Assembly (NCBI RefSeq): GCF_002863585.1
Contig: NZ_PGUY01000051.1
Location: 1 to 64,000, forward strand
Direction of reading: 5' to 3'
Source of the DNA: Peribacillus deserti
GTDB taxonomy: Bacteria; Bacillota; Bacilli; Bacillales; DSM-1321
Length of the DNA stretch: 64,000 bases
Of this stretch, positions 1 to 11,963 are shown one piece after another. Below the pieces are notes generated by a model, which saw only the letters and a list, made by a program, of their open reading frames with translations, was not told the DNA's origin and ran no database searches. The translations under genes were made by a program, and so were the position numbers. Position 1 is the first letter of the stretch. Each line of letters starts with the position of its first letter.

Positions 1-80
1 GAACAATAATAAACAGTTGAAAACGAAGGTAGAGTATTTTACACAATATTGAGGACTTGACTTTTATTTCCAGAAAGATC

Positions 81-430
81 AGCACTAAATCATGTTTATT
101 AGCCTAATTCCAGTGAGATTAGCCAAAGTTCTTTAGCATAACTCCAGTGAGAACTGCATTAGCCAATGTTCTTTAGTATAACTCCAGCGAGATCAGCATA
201 AATCAAATTACTTAAGATAACTCCTGTGTGATCAGCATAAACCAAATTTCTTAAGCATAACTCAAGGGATATCAGCATAACTAACCTTCCATAAGCATAA
301 CTCCTGTGGAATCAGCATTGCTCTTTTTCCCTTAAGCATAAACTTCTTATACTTAAGCATAAGTTCCTAAATCATAAGCATAAACGTTTAAAACTCAAGC
401 ATAAAACTCTAAAAGATAATCATAAAGCTT
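81..430 (+). repeat. AGCATAA array 1, 20/21-bp period
   Basis: Short cores matching AGCATAA (degenerate forms AGCCTAA, AGTATAA, AGATAAC) start at about 81, 101, 121, 135, 155, 175, 195, 215, 234, 254, 274, 294, 314, 335, 356, 377, 398 and 419. Steps are 19-20 bp up to 314 and exactly 21 bp afterwards. Between 101 and 320 two spacer types alternate, one like CTCCAGTGAGATC and one AT-rich ending in CTTA, so the unit there is a dimer of about 40 bp. The last unit reads ATCATAAA. The changing step length breaks any reading frame, so this is not coding. Confidence 0.85.
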
Positions 431-440
431 TCTTCACTAG

Positions 441-805
441 TGTGGTTTTGATATTTCAAGCTGTTAATCGGTATAATTAGCATATTTCTCTAGTTTTTTG
501 CAGCTATCGAGTAATCAGCTTCATAAAAGTATCTTCTCAGGGGCTAAAATCCACGAAAAGAAGCAAATTTTTCTGCTAGTCCTTATTCTTCAGAATCGAC
601 TGCCGGCACGTATGCCTTGTAACCTTCGAAAGCTCATAAATTTGAATTCCTTAAGTATCCCGCTCCCATAACAAGCAGCTTATTTCCATTCTAGCACAAC
701 ACCTTCAAAGTTTTACAAATACTCAGATAATATAAGCTGTCACTTTGAAAACTGGCACAGGACAAAAACCGCAGCTGATCTTATGATTACTGCGGTTCCA
801 ATAAT
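441..805. other. Gap with possible gene debris
   Basis: No intact gene is visible. On the minus strand, around 610-700, a short stretch translates to KLLVMGAGYL followed after a stop by GYKAYVPAVDSEE. This resembles the start of an ATP-grasp or NAD-binding protein, but it is interrupted and too short to assign. Confidence 0.2.
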
Positions 806-1240
806 TTATTTATTGGATAAGGCTACATCATCCACATATACGGAGGCTTTTCCGTTGCCGTTTACAGCTTCACCTTGATTCCGATGGATTTCATCTGTCA
901 AGGCCCCAAGAGGAGTCCATTCCCAAGGAGCTTTTCTTAACCCCGCTGGAGTCCGCCACTGTCACCCCGCTGTCATGACATTCCCAATTGTTCCCTGTCT
1001 TAATGTACAAGCGCACATTCGCGGTTCCTAAAGATAGCTTTACCTTTGTGCTGATTGTATCAGCTGCAGAGAGATCGGCCGCCTGTACCTTTATTAATTC
1101 AAAGCCGGCTGTTTTCGTTTTCGAATGTGGATTGAAGTGACGCTATTGCCTCGGCGGCTTCCTCAGAAGAAATGATAGGTGCCGAAGCCCCAGCCTGATT
1201 CTGCTCGAGTACCCATCCTATCTTATCATTAATTAATATT
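806..1240 (-). pseudogene. Remnant of a carbohydrate-binding module, C-terminal end of a lost glycanase
   Basis: Reading the minus strand gives pieces of one beta-sandwich carbohydrate-binding module in different frames: GWVLEQNQAG and ISSEEAAEAIASLQSTFEN, then TAGFELIKVQAADLSAADT and NVRLYIKTGNNWE, then KAPWEWTPLGALTDEIHR and finally GKASVYVDDVALSNK followed by TAA at 806-808. At least two frameshifts (near 1125 and 920) separate the pieces, and no catalytic domain or start is present. Pieces of this kind sit at the C-terminus of secreted glycoside hydrolases, including mannanases. The closeness to a mannan-use island makes a lost secreted mannanase a reasonable guess, but the exact CBM family was not determined. 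Confidence 0.7.
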
Positions 1241-1501
1241 AAACTATTTCTTTCACCTGCTATCCCGGCCCTATTTAGGCGCTGAAATAATTATAACTTT
1301 AAAATATAACTATTAAATTTCACCACTAATTACTCCTGTAATAGACCCATATTACTTAACTTATAAATTTATTTAACTTATAAACTCTCAGTATTAAAGT
1401 AAATGATTTTTCTCAATTATAATTTTAGAAATGGTGTAATCTAACGATTGTTTCGATATAATTAGACATTTAAATAGAATGTTTAGGAAAGCAGGTTTCA
1501 T

Positions 1502-2191
1502 GTGAGAATCCAGAAATACATGAGTGAAATAGGATACTATTCAAGGAATGAAACAGATAGATTAATCAAGAATCATAGAATTTTGGTAAACGGTTCAATA
1601 TGTGAGCATAATACGCTTGTAAATCCAGGTGACTCTGTATTAATAGATAATCATCCCCTGCCTGAAAAAGAAAGACCAGTGTATCTCGCACTGAATAAGC
1701 CAATCGGAATAACCTGTACAGCTGCAAAGGAAGTTTCAAACAATATCATAGATTTCGTAAACTATCCCACACGTATTTTCCCGGTTGGAAGATTAGATAA
1801 AGCATCTGAAGGATTAATTCTCATGACAAATAATGGTGATATCGTAAATAAGATCCTGCGTTCAGAAAATGGCCATGAAAAGGAATACCTGGTGACAGTA
1901 GACAGGCCTGTTACAGAGGAGTTTATTCAAAGGATGGCAAATGGGGTTGATATCCTGGGAATAACAACTAAGAGATGTGAAGTTTCTCAAATAAACGAAT
2001 ACGAGTTTCGAATAATTTTAAAACAAGGACTTAACCGCCAAATTCGCAGGATGTCCAAGGCACTGGGGTACAGAGTGGTAAGACTCGAGCGTGTCAGGAT
2101 CATGAATATTATGCTTCAAGGAATTGCTAAGGGCGATTGGAGGGAGCTTTCTAAAGGTGAACTTGAGGAGTTGCTTACACAATTGAAGTAG
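1502..2191 (+). CDS. rluF: 23S rRNA pseudouridine synthase, RluF/RluB-RsuA type
   Basis: This is a 229-residue pseudouridine synthase that isomerises a uridine in ribosomal RNA in the cytosol. Residues 1-60 form an S4 RNA-binding domain. The catalytic motif GRLDKASEGL carries the predicted nucleophile Asp99, and the late motif LNRQIRRM is typical of the RsuA/RluB/RluF group. The length and lack of an insert fit RluF, which modifies 23S rRNA at U2604 in Escherichia coli; the exact target here is inferred. The start is GTG, 7 bases after an AGGAAAGCAGG ribosome binding site. It stands alone on the plus strand, and a hairpin terminator follows at 2252. Confidence 0.9.
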   Translation: MRIQKYMSEIGYYSRNETDRLIKNHRILVNGSICEHNTLVNPGDSVLIDNHPLPEKERPVYLALNKPIGITCTAAKEVSNNIIDFVNYPTRIFPVGRLDKASEGLILMTNNGDIVNKILRSENGHEKEYLVTVDRPVTEEFIQRMANGVDILGITTKRCEVSQINEYEFRIILKQGLNRQIRRMSKALGYRVVRLERVRIMNIMLQGIAKGDWRELSKGELEELLTQLK

Positions 2192-2251
2192 TTTTTCCTC
2201 CTCTTTACGCTAGAAGGAGGTGCCTTCCTGGCGCAAAAAGCCGATAGGATC

Positions 2252-2277
2252 TCCCATGATTTATGATGGGACTTTTA
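2252..2277 (+). terminator. Terminator of the pseudouridine synthase gene
   Basis: The inverted repeat TCCCAT...ATGGGA around TGATTTATG is followed by CTTTTAT. Confidence 0.7.
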
Positions 2278-2307
2278 TATGCGGTTGAAATACTTTAATA
2301 AAAATAT

Positions 2308-2338
2308 AAAAAACAAACGGCTTTCACATGGAAGCCGC
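2308..2338 (-). terminator. Terminator of the aldo/keto reductase gene
   Basis: On the minus strand a stem CGGCTTCC/GAAAGCCG is followed by TTTGTTTTTT, just after the stop codon at 2366. Confidence 0.8.
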
Positions 2339-2365
2339 TTGTATCCGGAGCAGCCCTGCTGCTCT

Positions 2366-3367
2366 TTATTTAATTGACCCGTTTAAGATTTCTTCAATAC
2401 TTCGCAATTCTTCATCTGTAAATTCCAGGTTATTTAACGCTGCCACGTTTTCTTCAATCTGACTGACTTTGCTTGCACCTATTAGGGCTGAAGTTACCCG
2501 GCCGCCTCGCAGTACCCAGGCTAGGGCCATTTGCGGCAGGCTTTGTCCTCTTTCGGCTGCGATTTTGTTTAACTTTTGGACCCGTTCAATTACTTCAGGT
2601 GTTACCCGCTCTTCCCCAAGAGCTCCGGTTGATTTGGCAGCTCTTGAATCTGCAGGTACGCCTCCCGCATATTTATTTGTCAGCAAGCCCTGCTCTAATG
2701 GGCAGAAGGCAATAGAGCCGACACCATTGTCCTCTAATACGTCCTGGAGACCGTCTTCGATCCAGCGGTTCAGCATGGAGTAGCTTGGCTGATGGATCAC
2801 AAGCGGGGTGCCTAAACGGTTGAGGATTTCAACTGCTTTTGCCGTTTGTCCAGCACTATAGCTGGATATTCCTACATAAAGGGCTTTTCCCTGGCGGACA
2901 ATTGAATCAAGTGCTCCCATTGTTTCTTCAAGAGGTGTATTTGGATCGGGACGGTGTGAGTAGAAGATGTCTACATAATCCAGCCCCATACGTTTAAGGC
3001 TCTGATCAAGGCTCGCTGTTAAGTATTTTTTAGAACCCCATTCCCCGTATGGACCGGGCCACATATAGTATCCTGCTTTGGTAGATATAATCATTTCATC
3101 CCGGTATGGAGCAAAATCCGTTTTTAACATTTCCCCAAACATCCGTTCAGCGGAGCCTGCCGGAGGTCCATAATTATTAGCCAGGTCAAAATGGGTTATT
3201 CCCAAATCAAAAGCTTTTCTTAACATGGCGCGGCCATTTTCAAACGTGTCCACACCGCCAAAATTATGCCAGAGCCCAAGAGAAATGGCTGGCAGCTGCA
3301 GTCCTGAGCGCCCGCTTCTATTATACTTCATTGTTTTATAACGATTATCAGCTGCTAGATAAACCAT
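2366..3367 (-). CDS. Aldo/keto reductase, YghZ/GpR type
   Basis: This NADPH-dependent aldo/keto reductase has about 333 residues and closely resembles Escherichia coli YghZ, an L-glyceraldehyde 3-phosphate and methylglyoxal reductase. It has the family's N-terminal block ADNRYKTMKYNRSGRSGL, the FDLANNYG motif with the catalytic Asp and Tyr, a Lys in STKAGY and the His of YSHRPD. A longer reading frame begins at 3391. I chose the internal ATG at 3367 because GGGGAAATCTAT lies just before it and the protein then begins as its relatives do. It is the outermost gene of the sugar island, and its physiological substrate here is unknown. Confidence 0.87.
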   Translation of the reverse strand: MVYLAADNRYKTMKYNRSGRSGLQLPAISLGLWHNFGGVDTFENGRAMLRKAFDLGITHFDLANNYGPPAGSAERMFGEMLKTDFAPYRDEMIISTKAGYYMWPGPYGEWGSKKYLTASLDQSLKRMGLDYVDIFYSHRPDPNTPLEETMGALDSIVRQGKALYVGISSYSAGQTAKAVEILNRLGTPLVIHQPSYSMLNRWIEDGLQDVLEDNGVGSIAFCPLEQGLLTNKYAGGVPADSRAAKSTGALGEERVTPEVIERVQKLNKIAAERGQSLPQMALAWVLRGGRVTSALIGASKVSQIEENVAALNNLEFTDEELRSIEEILNGSIK

Positions 3368-3532
3368 ATAGATTTCCCCATTTCCAATCATTTTTACCTG
3401 CGAGAATTTTGCCTACACCTCAAAATGCTTTTCATTTGAATTCCTGGTTCCCGTTTCTAACCCGTGCCAGCCATTCAGACCTTCAGTATGACTTACATGT
3501 TCCACCCGCAGAAGCTGCAGGCCATTACCCTC

Positions 3533-4780
3533 CTAAACACTCATACCTTTATTCTTTGAATCTCCCAGTCTTTCTTTACCGTAGACAGCTATGAATAAGC
3601 AGCCAATGGCAGCAAAAATGGTGTAGATTGTAATAAGCTGTCCGTAACTGATCATGGATGATATGAATCCGAAAAGCAGATAACCGGTGGTCGATCCGAT
3701 TTGTGTAGTATTCATATAGAGTGTTGTTGCGGTACCGGGTGCTTCAGGGATGAAATCTTGAAAATAAGCGATGGCGATCCCTGCTGTAATAGATATTTGA
3801 GCAGCACTTAGGATCTGCAGCGGATAAATCTGCCACGGTTCAGACACGAATCCGAATATTAAAAAGTAAATAAAGGCCAGGAAGTAGCCCACTTTTATTA
3901 ATACGGAATTGTCCATTCTGGTTGCCAATATCCCAATGATTATCATCATGGGCACTTCAAAGATCGGTGCCACACTGAAGATGATCCCCACTTGCATTTC
4001 TGTTCCGTCAAGAACTTTGGTTACAAATTGAGGAACGTTCAGCATGTGAATGGATGACGCGGAGTATAGAAGAAAAGCAGCGGCCAGATTTGCAAGTATA
4101 TGCGGCTTACCGATATACTTTTTAACCTTAATGGCTTCTTGACTGGGCAGTTCCTGCCGCGCAATATCTTTTAGTAGAAAAATAGCCGTTATGGAGCCGA
4201 GCAAATAACAGGCCGCCACAAAAAAGAATAAACCTTTGAAATCAAACACCATCACAAGCCAGGCTCCAAGTGCCGGCCCCCCAACCCATGAAAGAGCAAA
4301 AAACATCCGGAAAATATTCATGATCAGCGGTGTTTCTTCGTTGGGAACTTTAGCATGAGTAAGTGCATCCCTTGCATAGGCCCATAGCTGCGGAACGGTC
4401 GCTGCGGCACTGCCCAGCACGAAAAATCCCGTTAATGCAAGCGCATAGTAATTCCGCAGATAGGCAAAAAGGATATAGCCGATGGCTCCGGCTAGTGACG
4501 AATAAATCAGGATCTTTCTCCTGCTGAGCGTCGTATCAGACTTCTTAGCGATATAGCTGCTGATCACCACTCCGCCGACCGCCATGATTGTCATGAATAG
4601 ACCAAATCCCATATTGCTCATCCCTACTTCATCGATGCCAAAGATTGAAGAAAAAGGGGCAAAGAAAGACATGCCAAGACCATAAATGATATTTAACAGA
4701 AACAGGACCGGAAGGGTGGGGATCCTCCAGATAAAAAGCAGTCTTTCTTTGAGAGCTGACAGGACATTTTTATTTTTCAT
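3533..4780 (-). CDS. MFS sugar efflux transporter, SetA/SotA-like
   Basis: This is a 415-residue membrane protein with about 12 hydrophobic segments. It resembles the sugar efflux transporters (SET family) in the IYGLGMSFFAPFSSIFGIDEVGMS N-terminal region and the KKSDTTLSRRKILI loop between helices 2 and 3. SET proteins export small glycosides such as lactose, glucose analogues and IPTG. Beside a phospho-beta-glucosidase gene it could relieve sugar or sugar-phosphate stress during oligosaccharide uptake, but the direction and substrate are inferred. The start is ATG after AGGATTGATAAAAA. It follows the GH1 gene at 4952-6391 with a 171-base gap that shows no clear terminator. Confidence 0.82.
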   Translation of the reverse strand: MKNKNVLSALKERLLFIWRIPTLPVLFLLNIIYGLGMSFFAPFSSIFGIDEVGMSNMGFGLFMTIMAVGGVVISSYIAKKSDTTLSRRKILIYSSLAGAIGYILFAYLRNYYALALTGFFVLGSAAATVPQLWAYARDALTHAKVPNEETPLIMNIFRMFFALSWVGGPALGAWLVMVFDFKGLFFFVAACYLLGSITAIFLLKDIARQELPSQEAIKVKKYIGKPHILANLAAAFLLYSASSIHMLNVPQFVTKVLDGTEMQVGIIFSVAPIFEVPMMIIIGILATRMDNSVLIKVGYFLAFIYFLIFGFVSEPWQIYPLQILSAAQISITAGIAIAYFQDFIPEAPGTATTLYMNTTQIGSTTGYLLFGFISSMISYGQLITIYTIFAAIGCLFIAVYGKERLGDSKNKGMSV

Positions 4781-4951
4781 TTTTTATCAATCCTAACTTT
4801 TTGGTAATCTATGAAATCCAGTCGCATAAATAGTAACATCGGTCATCCCGGTTAACATGGAAGCCTTTTTAGTGTGCAGGAATTCAATAGTTCCCAATAT
4901 CCCCGAACCCTTTAATGCTAGGGCGATTGATTTTTTTCACGTTTTTAGAAC

Positions 4952-6403
<1,452 letters not shown>

Positions 6404-6487
6404 TTAAATTTTAGTACCAAGGTATGCTGTCCTGCACTTTTTAGTTTAAGATTCAAAATATCTGACATCGTTTTCAAAAGGGAGCTG

Positions 6488-6543
6488 TCTAAGCGCTTCC
6501 ACAAATAATTATATATGTTTAGTTTTAAATGCATATACATTTA
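6488..6543 (-). promoter_or_regulatory. Promoter with GmuR-type operator and cre-like site for GH1 copy A
   Basis: On the minus strand a near-palindrome at 6526-6543 (complement of TAAATGCATATACATTTA) matches the gmuB operator at 15 of 18 positions. It covers a -35 at 6530-6535. A TATAAT -10 lies at 6508-6513 with 16-bp spacing. Immediately downstream, TGGAAGCGCTTAGA at 6488-6501 matches the cre consensus at about 12 of 14 positions. The layout matches the promoters at 11.9 and 35.8 kb. Confidence 0.65.
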
Positions 6544-6600
6544 ATTTACAAGATAAAGAAAATACTTTATCCTTTTTCTCCAAATGGCCTGCGATAAACC

Positions 6601-8040
6601 TTATTTGTATATTTCATCATTTTTAACGGACATTTCTCGTTTGTGGTTGATTTCTTTATACCAATAAGCGGATTTTTTCATTCTGCGGTTCCTTCCTTCC
6701 TCCAAATCAATTTCGACCAGACCGTATCTATTTTTAAAAGCATTCATCGGGGATACATTATCCGTAAATGCCCACAGCATGTAACCAGTGCAATTTGAGC
6801 CCTCTTCCACCCCTTTTAGCAGCCATTTCAAATGCTCACTGATGAACTCAATCCTGTAATCATCCTGGATGATTCCTTCTTCATCTTTATTCGTGAATTC
6901 ATTTTCTACTCCCATTCCATTTTCGGCGATAAACCATTCAATATTTCCGTATTCACCCCTCATGCGAAGGGCCATATCCAGCATGATCTGAGGATAGATC
7001 TCCCAGCCGCGGAAAGGATTCATTTTTCTCCCTGGGAGTTCGAACATTTCATAATAATAAGCGGGATGGAAAGGTACCGAATCATTCCAGGCTGTTGTTC
7101 TTGCCTTTACCCGGTGCGGGAAGTATAAATTAAGTCCTACATAATCTACCGTATGTTCTTTAATGATCTGCAGCTCCGAATCTGCAGCATCAAACGCTAT
7201 GTCATGTTTCTCCATTAACTCGAAAAGCTCGGAAGGATATTCCCCTTTTATAGAGGGATCTAAGAACATTTTGTTAAAGAACAAATCATGTTTCCGTGCA
7301 GCATCCTGATCGTGCTTAGCACTTGAACGCGCATAAGTGACTTCAGGGTTTAAAATCACGCCAATCTTTGAGCCGGACTTTTCTTTGTATCCTTTTTTTC
7401 TAAACAACTGTACAACCTTTGCTGTTGCAAGCGCTTTGTTGAAGTTCCACTGCATCCACTTTTGAGTATTCTGTTCAAACGGATATCGGATGGCATCTAA
7501 GTACATCCTTGTTTGTACAACAATCGGCTCGTTAAAGGTAAACCAGTTCTTTACACGGTCACCATAACGCTCAAATACCTTTTCTGCATATTTTACAAAC
7601 AATTCAATTACATGCTTCGATCCCCAGCCGCCGTATGTTTCAAACAAAACGGCCGGCAGCTCGTAGTGCTCCAGACAGATCATCGGCTCGACACCGTTTT
7701 GGATCAATTCATCGATCAAGGAGTCCAAGTAGGCTGCATATTCTTCATCGACTATTGCATCTTCATAGTCCGTAAGAAATCGGGACCAGTTAATAGAAGT
7801 CCGGTAATGCGTCAAGCCTATTTCTTTCATTAAAGCCACGTCCTCTTTATAGCGATTGTAAAAATCAGTCGCTATAGCAGGACCATACCCGTTATGCCAG
7901 ACATGTTTATTGTTTTTGTACCAGAGATCGATATATGAATCCTGTGTTTCTTTCTTGCCGCTCCACCCTTCAGTCTGCCAGGCGGAAGAAGCGGCTCCCA
8001 GAATAAAATCGTTTGGCAAAGCCATTTTACGTGTTTCCAC
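6601..8040 (-). CDS. GH1 phospho-beta-glycosidase-like protein (copy B)
   Basis: This 479-residue GH1 enzyme has its acid/base at Glu171 (TFNEP) and nucleophile at Glu373 (IAENG). The phosphate-site region reads DNVSPMNAFKNRYG: Ser430 and Tyr439 are kept, but the Lys position holds Asn437, with a Lys one residue earlier. GmuD (copy D) shares this pattern, so the two form a sub-group different from copies A and C. The GTG start is set by GGAGGAAAGTTA directly upstream. It carries an unusual N-terminal insert (GWSGKKETQDSYIDLWYKN) in place of the common [10 protein letters not shown]. No strong promoter was seen in the 223 bases upstream, and the neighbour upstream ends in a terminator. Confidence 0.87.
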   Translation of the reverse strand: METRKMALPNDFILGAASSAWQTEGWSGKKETQDSYIDLWYKNNKHVWHNGYGPAIATDFYNRYKEDVALMKEIGLTHYRTSINWSRFLTDYEDAIVDEEYAAYLDSLIDELIQNGVEPMICLEHYELPAVLFETYGGWGSKHVIELFVKYAEKVFERYGDRVKNWFTFNEPIVVQTRMYLDAIRYPFEQNTQKWMQWNFNKALATAKVVQLFRKKGYKEKSGSKIGVILNPEVTYARSSAKHDQDAARKHDLFFNKMFLDPSIKGEYPSELFELMEKHDIAFDAADSELQIIKEHTVDYVGLNLYFPHRVKARTTAWNDSVPFHPAYYYEMFELPGRKMNPFRGWEIYPQIMLDMALRMRGEYGNIEWFIAENGMGVENEFTNKDEEGIIQDDYRIEFISEHLKWLLKGVEEGSNCTGYMLWAFTDNVSPMNAFKNRYGLVEIDLEEGRNRRMKKSAYWYKEINHKREMSVKNDEIYK

Positions 8041-8191
8041 TAACTTTCCTCCACTTCTAAAACTATGCTCTTTTAAACCTGCCTGTTAGTTCTGCGAGAG
8101 GCACTCGCTTTCCCCGTGCGGTCCGGGCTTCTCTGTGCGAGAAGATGCAAGGTCTTCCTTAATAGAAAAGCAAGGGAATAGCCAAAATAAA

Positions 8192-8225
8192 AAATGGAGA
8201 TTAGGTGTAATACTAATCTCCATTT
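8192..8225 (-). terminator. Terminator after GH1 copy C
   Basis: The stem AATGGAGATTAGT/ACTAATCTCCATT is followed on the minus strand by a T-rich stretch (TTTTTTATTTT). It closes the operon that runs from 11749 to 8264. Confidence 0.85.
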
Positions 8226-8263
8226 CTATCTATACCTATACCCAAAGATTAGCCTGCATGAAA

Positions 8264-9664
<1,401 letters not shown>

Positions 9665-9682
9665 TTATTCCCCTCTCGCTTT

Positions 9683-10723
9683 TTAGGTTAGTGTATAAAT
9701 TTTAGGGTTTTCACCCTGAATACCCATTTCCAAGATTTCCATAACGGTAAGAATTTCTTGATCGCTTACCAGCTTCTTTTTGCCATATATGACAGCGTCG
9801 TAGAGATGATCATATACACGTCCATAATTACCGATGGGAGTTGGAATGATCTCTTCAACATGTTTTCCATCATCGTCTTCAAATTGAACTTGTCCATAAG
9901 ACTCTTCAGAATCCATCCCAAACCCCTTCTGATCTGGAGTCATCCCGGCTTTCAGGCATTCTTCCTGCCTGTCGATTCCATATTTAATGAAGCTTCCTTT
10001 TGTTCCGTGGAGAGTGAACTTCGGGTACGGAATCTTGACTAAGTGATTTGTTTTCACAATGGCTTTGAAATTAGGATAAAATAGCTCTACATGATAATAA
10101 TCATCCGGATTATTAGGATTTCGAACCGGTCTGATATCTGTGTAAACCTTATCCGGTCTGCCGAATAATGATATGATCTGGTCGATGGTGTGAACACCAA
10201 GGCCATAAAAAGCCCCGTCCGTTTTCTTTCCGTGATTATCCGGATAATCCGGCCTGAAGTAATCGAAATGGGATTCCATTTCAACTATGTCCCCGATATC
10301 CCCGCTTGAAAGCACTTGTTTCAAAGCGAGAAAATCGCTGTCAAATCTTCTATTTTGAAAAGGCATAATAATTAAGCCCTTTTCGTTTGCAAGATTGATT
10401 AGATCCCGCGCCTCAGCCAGTGTTGTGACAAATGGTTTCTCCACCAATACATGTTTATTGTTCTCAAGGCTCCTTCTGGCAAACTCGTAATGGGACGCAT
10501 GTGATGTGCAAATGGATACAAGCTGTATATCCGGATCATGCAGTACGTCGTTTATCTCAGAAGTGAATTCAATGCCATATGGCTTATACTGTTCCTCTAA
10601 CTCTGGTTTTCTGGTTCTTGAGTAAATTTTACAGACCTCAAGCTTTTCCCACTGCCATACATAGGGAAGGTGATACCGATTTGTGCTCTTTCCAAAACCA
10701 ATAAATCCTATTTTTAATTTCAT
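9683..10723 (-). CDS. Gfo/Idh/MocA oxidoreductase, YhhX-like
   Basis: This 346-residue NAD(P)-dependent dehydrogenase acts on sugars, sugar acids or inositols. The N-terminal Rossmann motif is IGFIGFGKS, the signature VEKPF follows near residue 95, and the C-terminal half holds GLGVHTIDQI with the predicted catalytic His. FIGFGKSTNRYHLPYVW and PFQNRRFDSDF make it close to Escherichia coli YhhX. The ATG follows CTGGAGGGAACGT. It lies between an aldo/keto reductase and GH1 copy C on one transcript, so it probably processes a sugar released from the glycoside. The true substrate is unknown. Confidence 0.87.
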   Translation of the reverse strand: MKLKIGFIGFGKSTNRYHLPYVWQWEKLEVCKIYSRTRKPELEEQYKPYGIEFTSEINDVLHDPDIQLVSICTSHASHYEFARRSLENNKHVLVEKPFVTTLAEARDLINLANEKGLIIMPFQNRRFDSDFLALKQVLSSGDIGDIVEMESHFDYFRPDYPDNHGKKTDGAFYGLGVHTIDQIISLFGRPDKVYTDIRPVRNPNNPDDYYHVELFYPNFKAIVKTNHLVKIPYPKFTLHGTKGSFIKYGIDRQEECLKAGMTPDQKGFGMDSEESYGQVQFEDDDGKHVEEIIPTPIGNYGRVYDHLYDAVIYGKKKLVSDQEILTVMEILEMGIQGENPKIYTLT

Positions 10724-10774
10724 ACGTTCCCTCCAGATTTAAGGGTTACCCGCCTGCCAAACCCAGTAATCACA

Positions 10775-11749
10775 TTACCAGATTGGGACGAAGCCGCTGA
10801 TTTCTTCTAAGACAATATCAATTTCATCCAGGGCGTTTTGAGGAATTTCAAGTCCGGATGCCTTAACATTTTGTTCTACCTGTTCAGGCCGGCTGGCACC
10901 GATGATCGCTGAGCTGACGCCTGGCTGCCTCAGCACCCATGCAAGTGCTAGCTGCGACAATTCCACATCAAGGCTGTGAGCAATTTCTCCAAGCTTCGCT
11001 ACACGGGTTAACACATCATCGTTCAGATAGCTGTTAATCCAGGTATTCGTTCCTTCATTTGCCGCCCTGCTTGCTGCAGGCACTTCATGGCCCGACTTAT
11101 ACTTACCAGTCAGGATCCCCTGTGCCAGCGGCGAGAATACAACCTGGCCAAGTCCTTCCTTCCCGCTTACCGGCAGCACCTCTTTCTCAATATACCGGAC
11201 CAGCATATTATAGATCGGCTGGTTTGAAATAAGCGGTCTTAAATTTCGTGCTTTTGCTATATGTACTGCATCTGTAATCTGAGAGGCCGACCACTCGCTC
11301 ACGCCGGCATACAGGATTTTTCCTTGTGACACTAAATCGTCTAATGCTCTCAATGTTTCATCCACAGGTGTTTCAGGATCGTAACGATGGCATTGATATA
11401 GGTCGATATAATCTACCCCAAGGCGTTTTAAGCTTGCTTCACATTGCTCCATAATATGTTTTCTGGATAATCCGCGATCGTTTGGACCCTTGCCCATTGA
11501 AAAAAAGACCTTTGTTGCCAGCACATAGCTTGAGCGCTGATATTCTTTTAACGCCTTGCCAAGAACCAGCTCTGCCGCTCCCTTGTTATACGCATTAGCC
11601 GTATCAAAAAAGTTGATGCCCAGTTCATACGCCTTATGAATACAGGCCGCTGATAAATCTTCTTCGACTGCAGTTCCGTATGTCAGCCAGCTCCCTAACC
11701 CGATCTCACTTACCTTCAGGCCCGATCTTCCTAACCTCCGATACTTCAT
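10775..11749 (-). CDS. Aldo/keto reductase, potassium-channel beta-subunit-like class
   Basis: This 324-residue TIM-barrel NADPH-dependent oxidoreductase carries the catalytic tetrad Asp and Tyr in FFDTANAYNKG, Lys in LATKVF and His in LYQCHRYD. SNQPIYNMLVRYIE and the C-terminal GASRPEQVEQN are typical of the AKR class related to voltage-gated potassium channel beta subunits and bacterial YajO/IolS-like proteins. GGAGGTATCGGAATG sets the start. It is first in the operon that continues through the YhhX-like protein and GH1 copy C, driven by the promoter at 11875-11951. Confidence 0.88.
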   Translation of the reverse strand: MKYRRLGRSGLKVSEIGLGSWLTYGTAVEEDLSAACIHKAYELGINFFDTANAYNKGAAELVLGKALKEYQRSSYVLATKVFFSMGKGPNDRGLSRKHIMEQCEASLKRLGVDYIDLYQCHRYDPETPVDETLRALDDLVSQGKILYAGVSEWSASQITDAVHIAKARNLRPLISNQPIYNMLVRYIEKEVLPVSGKEGLGQVVFSPLAQGILTGKYKSGHEVPAASRAANEGTNTWINSYLNDDVLTRVAKLGEIAHSLDVELSQLALAWVLRQPGVSSAIIGASRPEQVEQNVKASGLEIPQNALDEIDIVLEEISGFVPIW

Positions 11750-11874
11750 TCCGATACCTCCATTTTTTTAAGGAGACTCTTCCATCTAGTCTTTTATTAG
11801 ACAAAGAGCCTCCGAAACCGGGATTTCTTTTTTTAAAATAGCTTAGTTATTGGTCGTGGATCTAAGTTGTATTT

Positions 11875-11951
11875 CTAAAACGCTTTCATCTACTATTATA
11901 AATCTATTTTTCAATATGTCTATTCTTTTAATATATAAGTATAGACATTTA
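11875..11951 (-). promoter_or_regulatory. Promoter with two GmuR-type operators and cre-like site
   Basis: On the minus strand the operator TAAATGTCTATACTTA (11936-11951) is an exact copy of the one at 22968-22983. A second, partial site (AAGAATAGACATATT, about 11911-11925) covers the -35 TAGACA at 11917-11922. After 16 bp comes a perfect TATAAT at 11895-11900, and TGAAAGCGTTTTAG at 11875-11888 resembles a cre site. This would drive the 11749-8264 operon. Confidence 0.72.
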
Positions 11952-11963
11952 TTGATTTTCTTC

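Noticed and set aside
610-700. An ATP-grasp gene start on the minus strand
   Set aside because: About 25 interpretable residues with a stop inside are too few to assign; mentioned only as possible debris.
1455-1475. A GmuR-type half site (TTAGACATTTA) before rluF
   Set aside because: It lacks the second half of the dyad and is not in the -35/-10 layout of the other four sites.
8100-8160. A third copy of the GC-rich dispersed repeat
   Set aside because: Only a short stretch (CTCGCTTTCC) resembles it, and the rest does not align.
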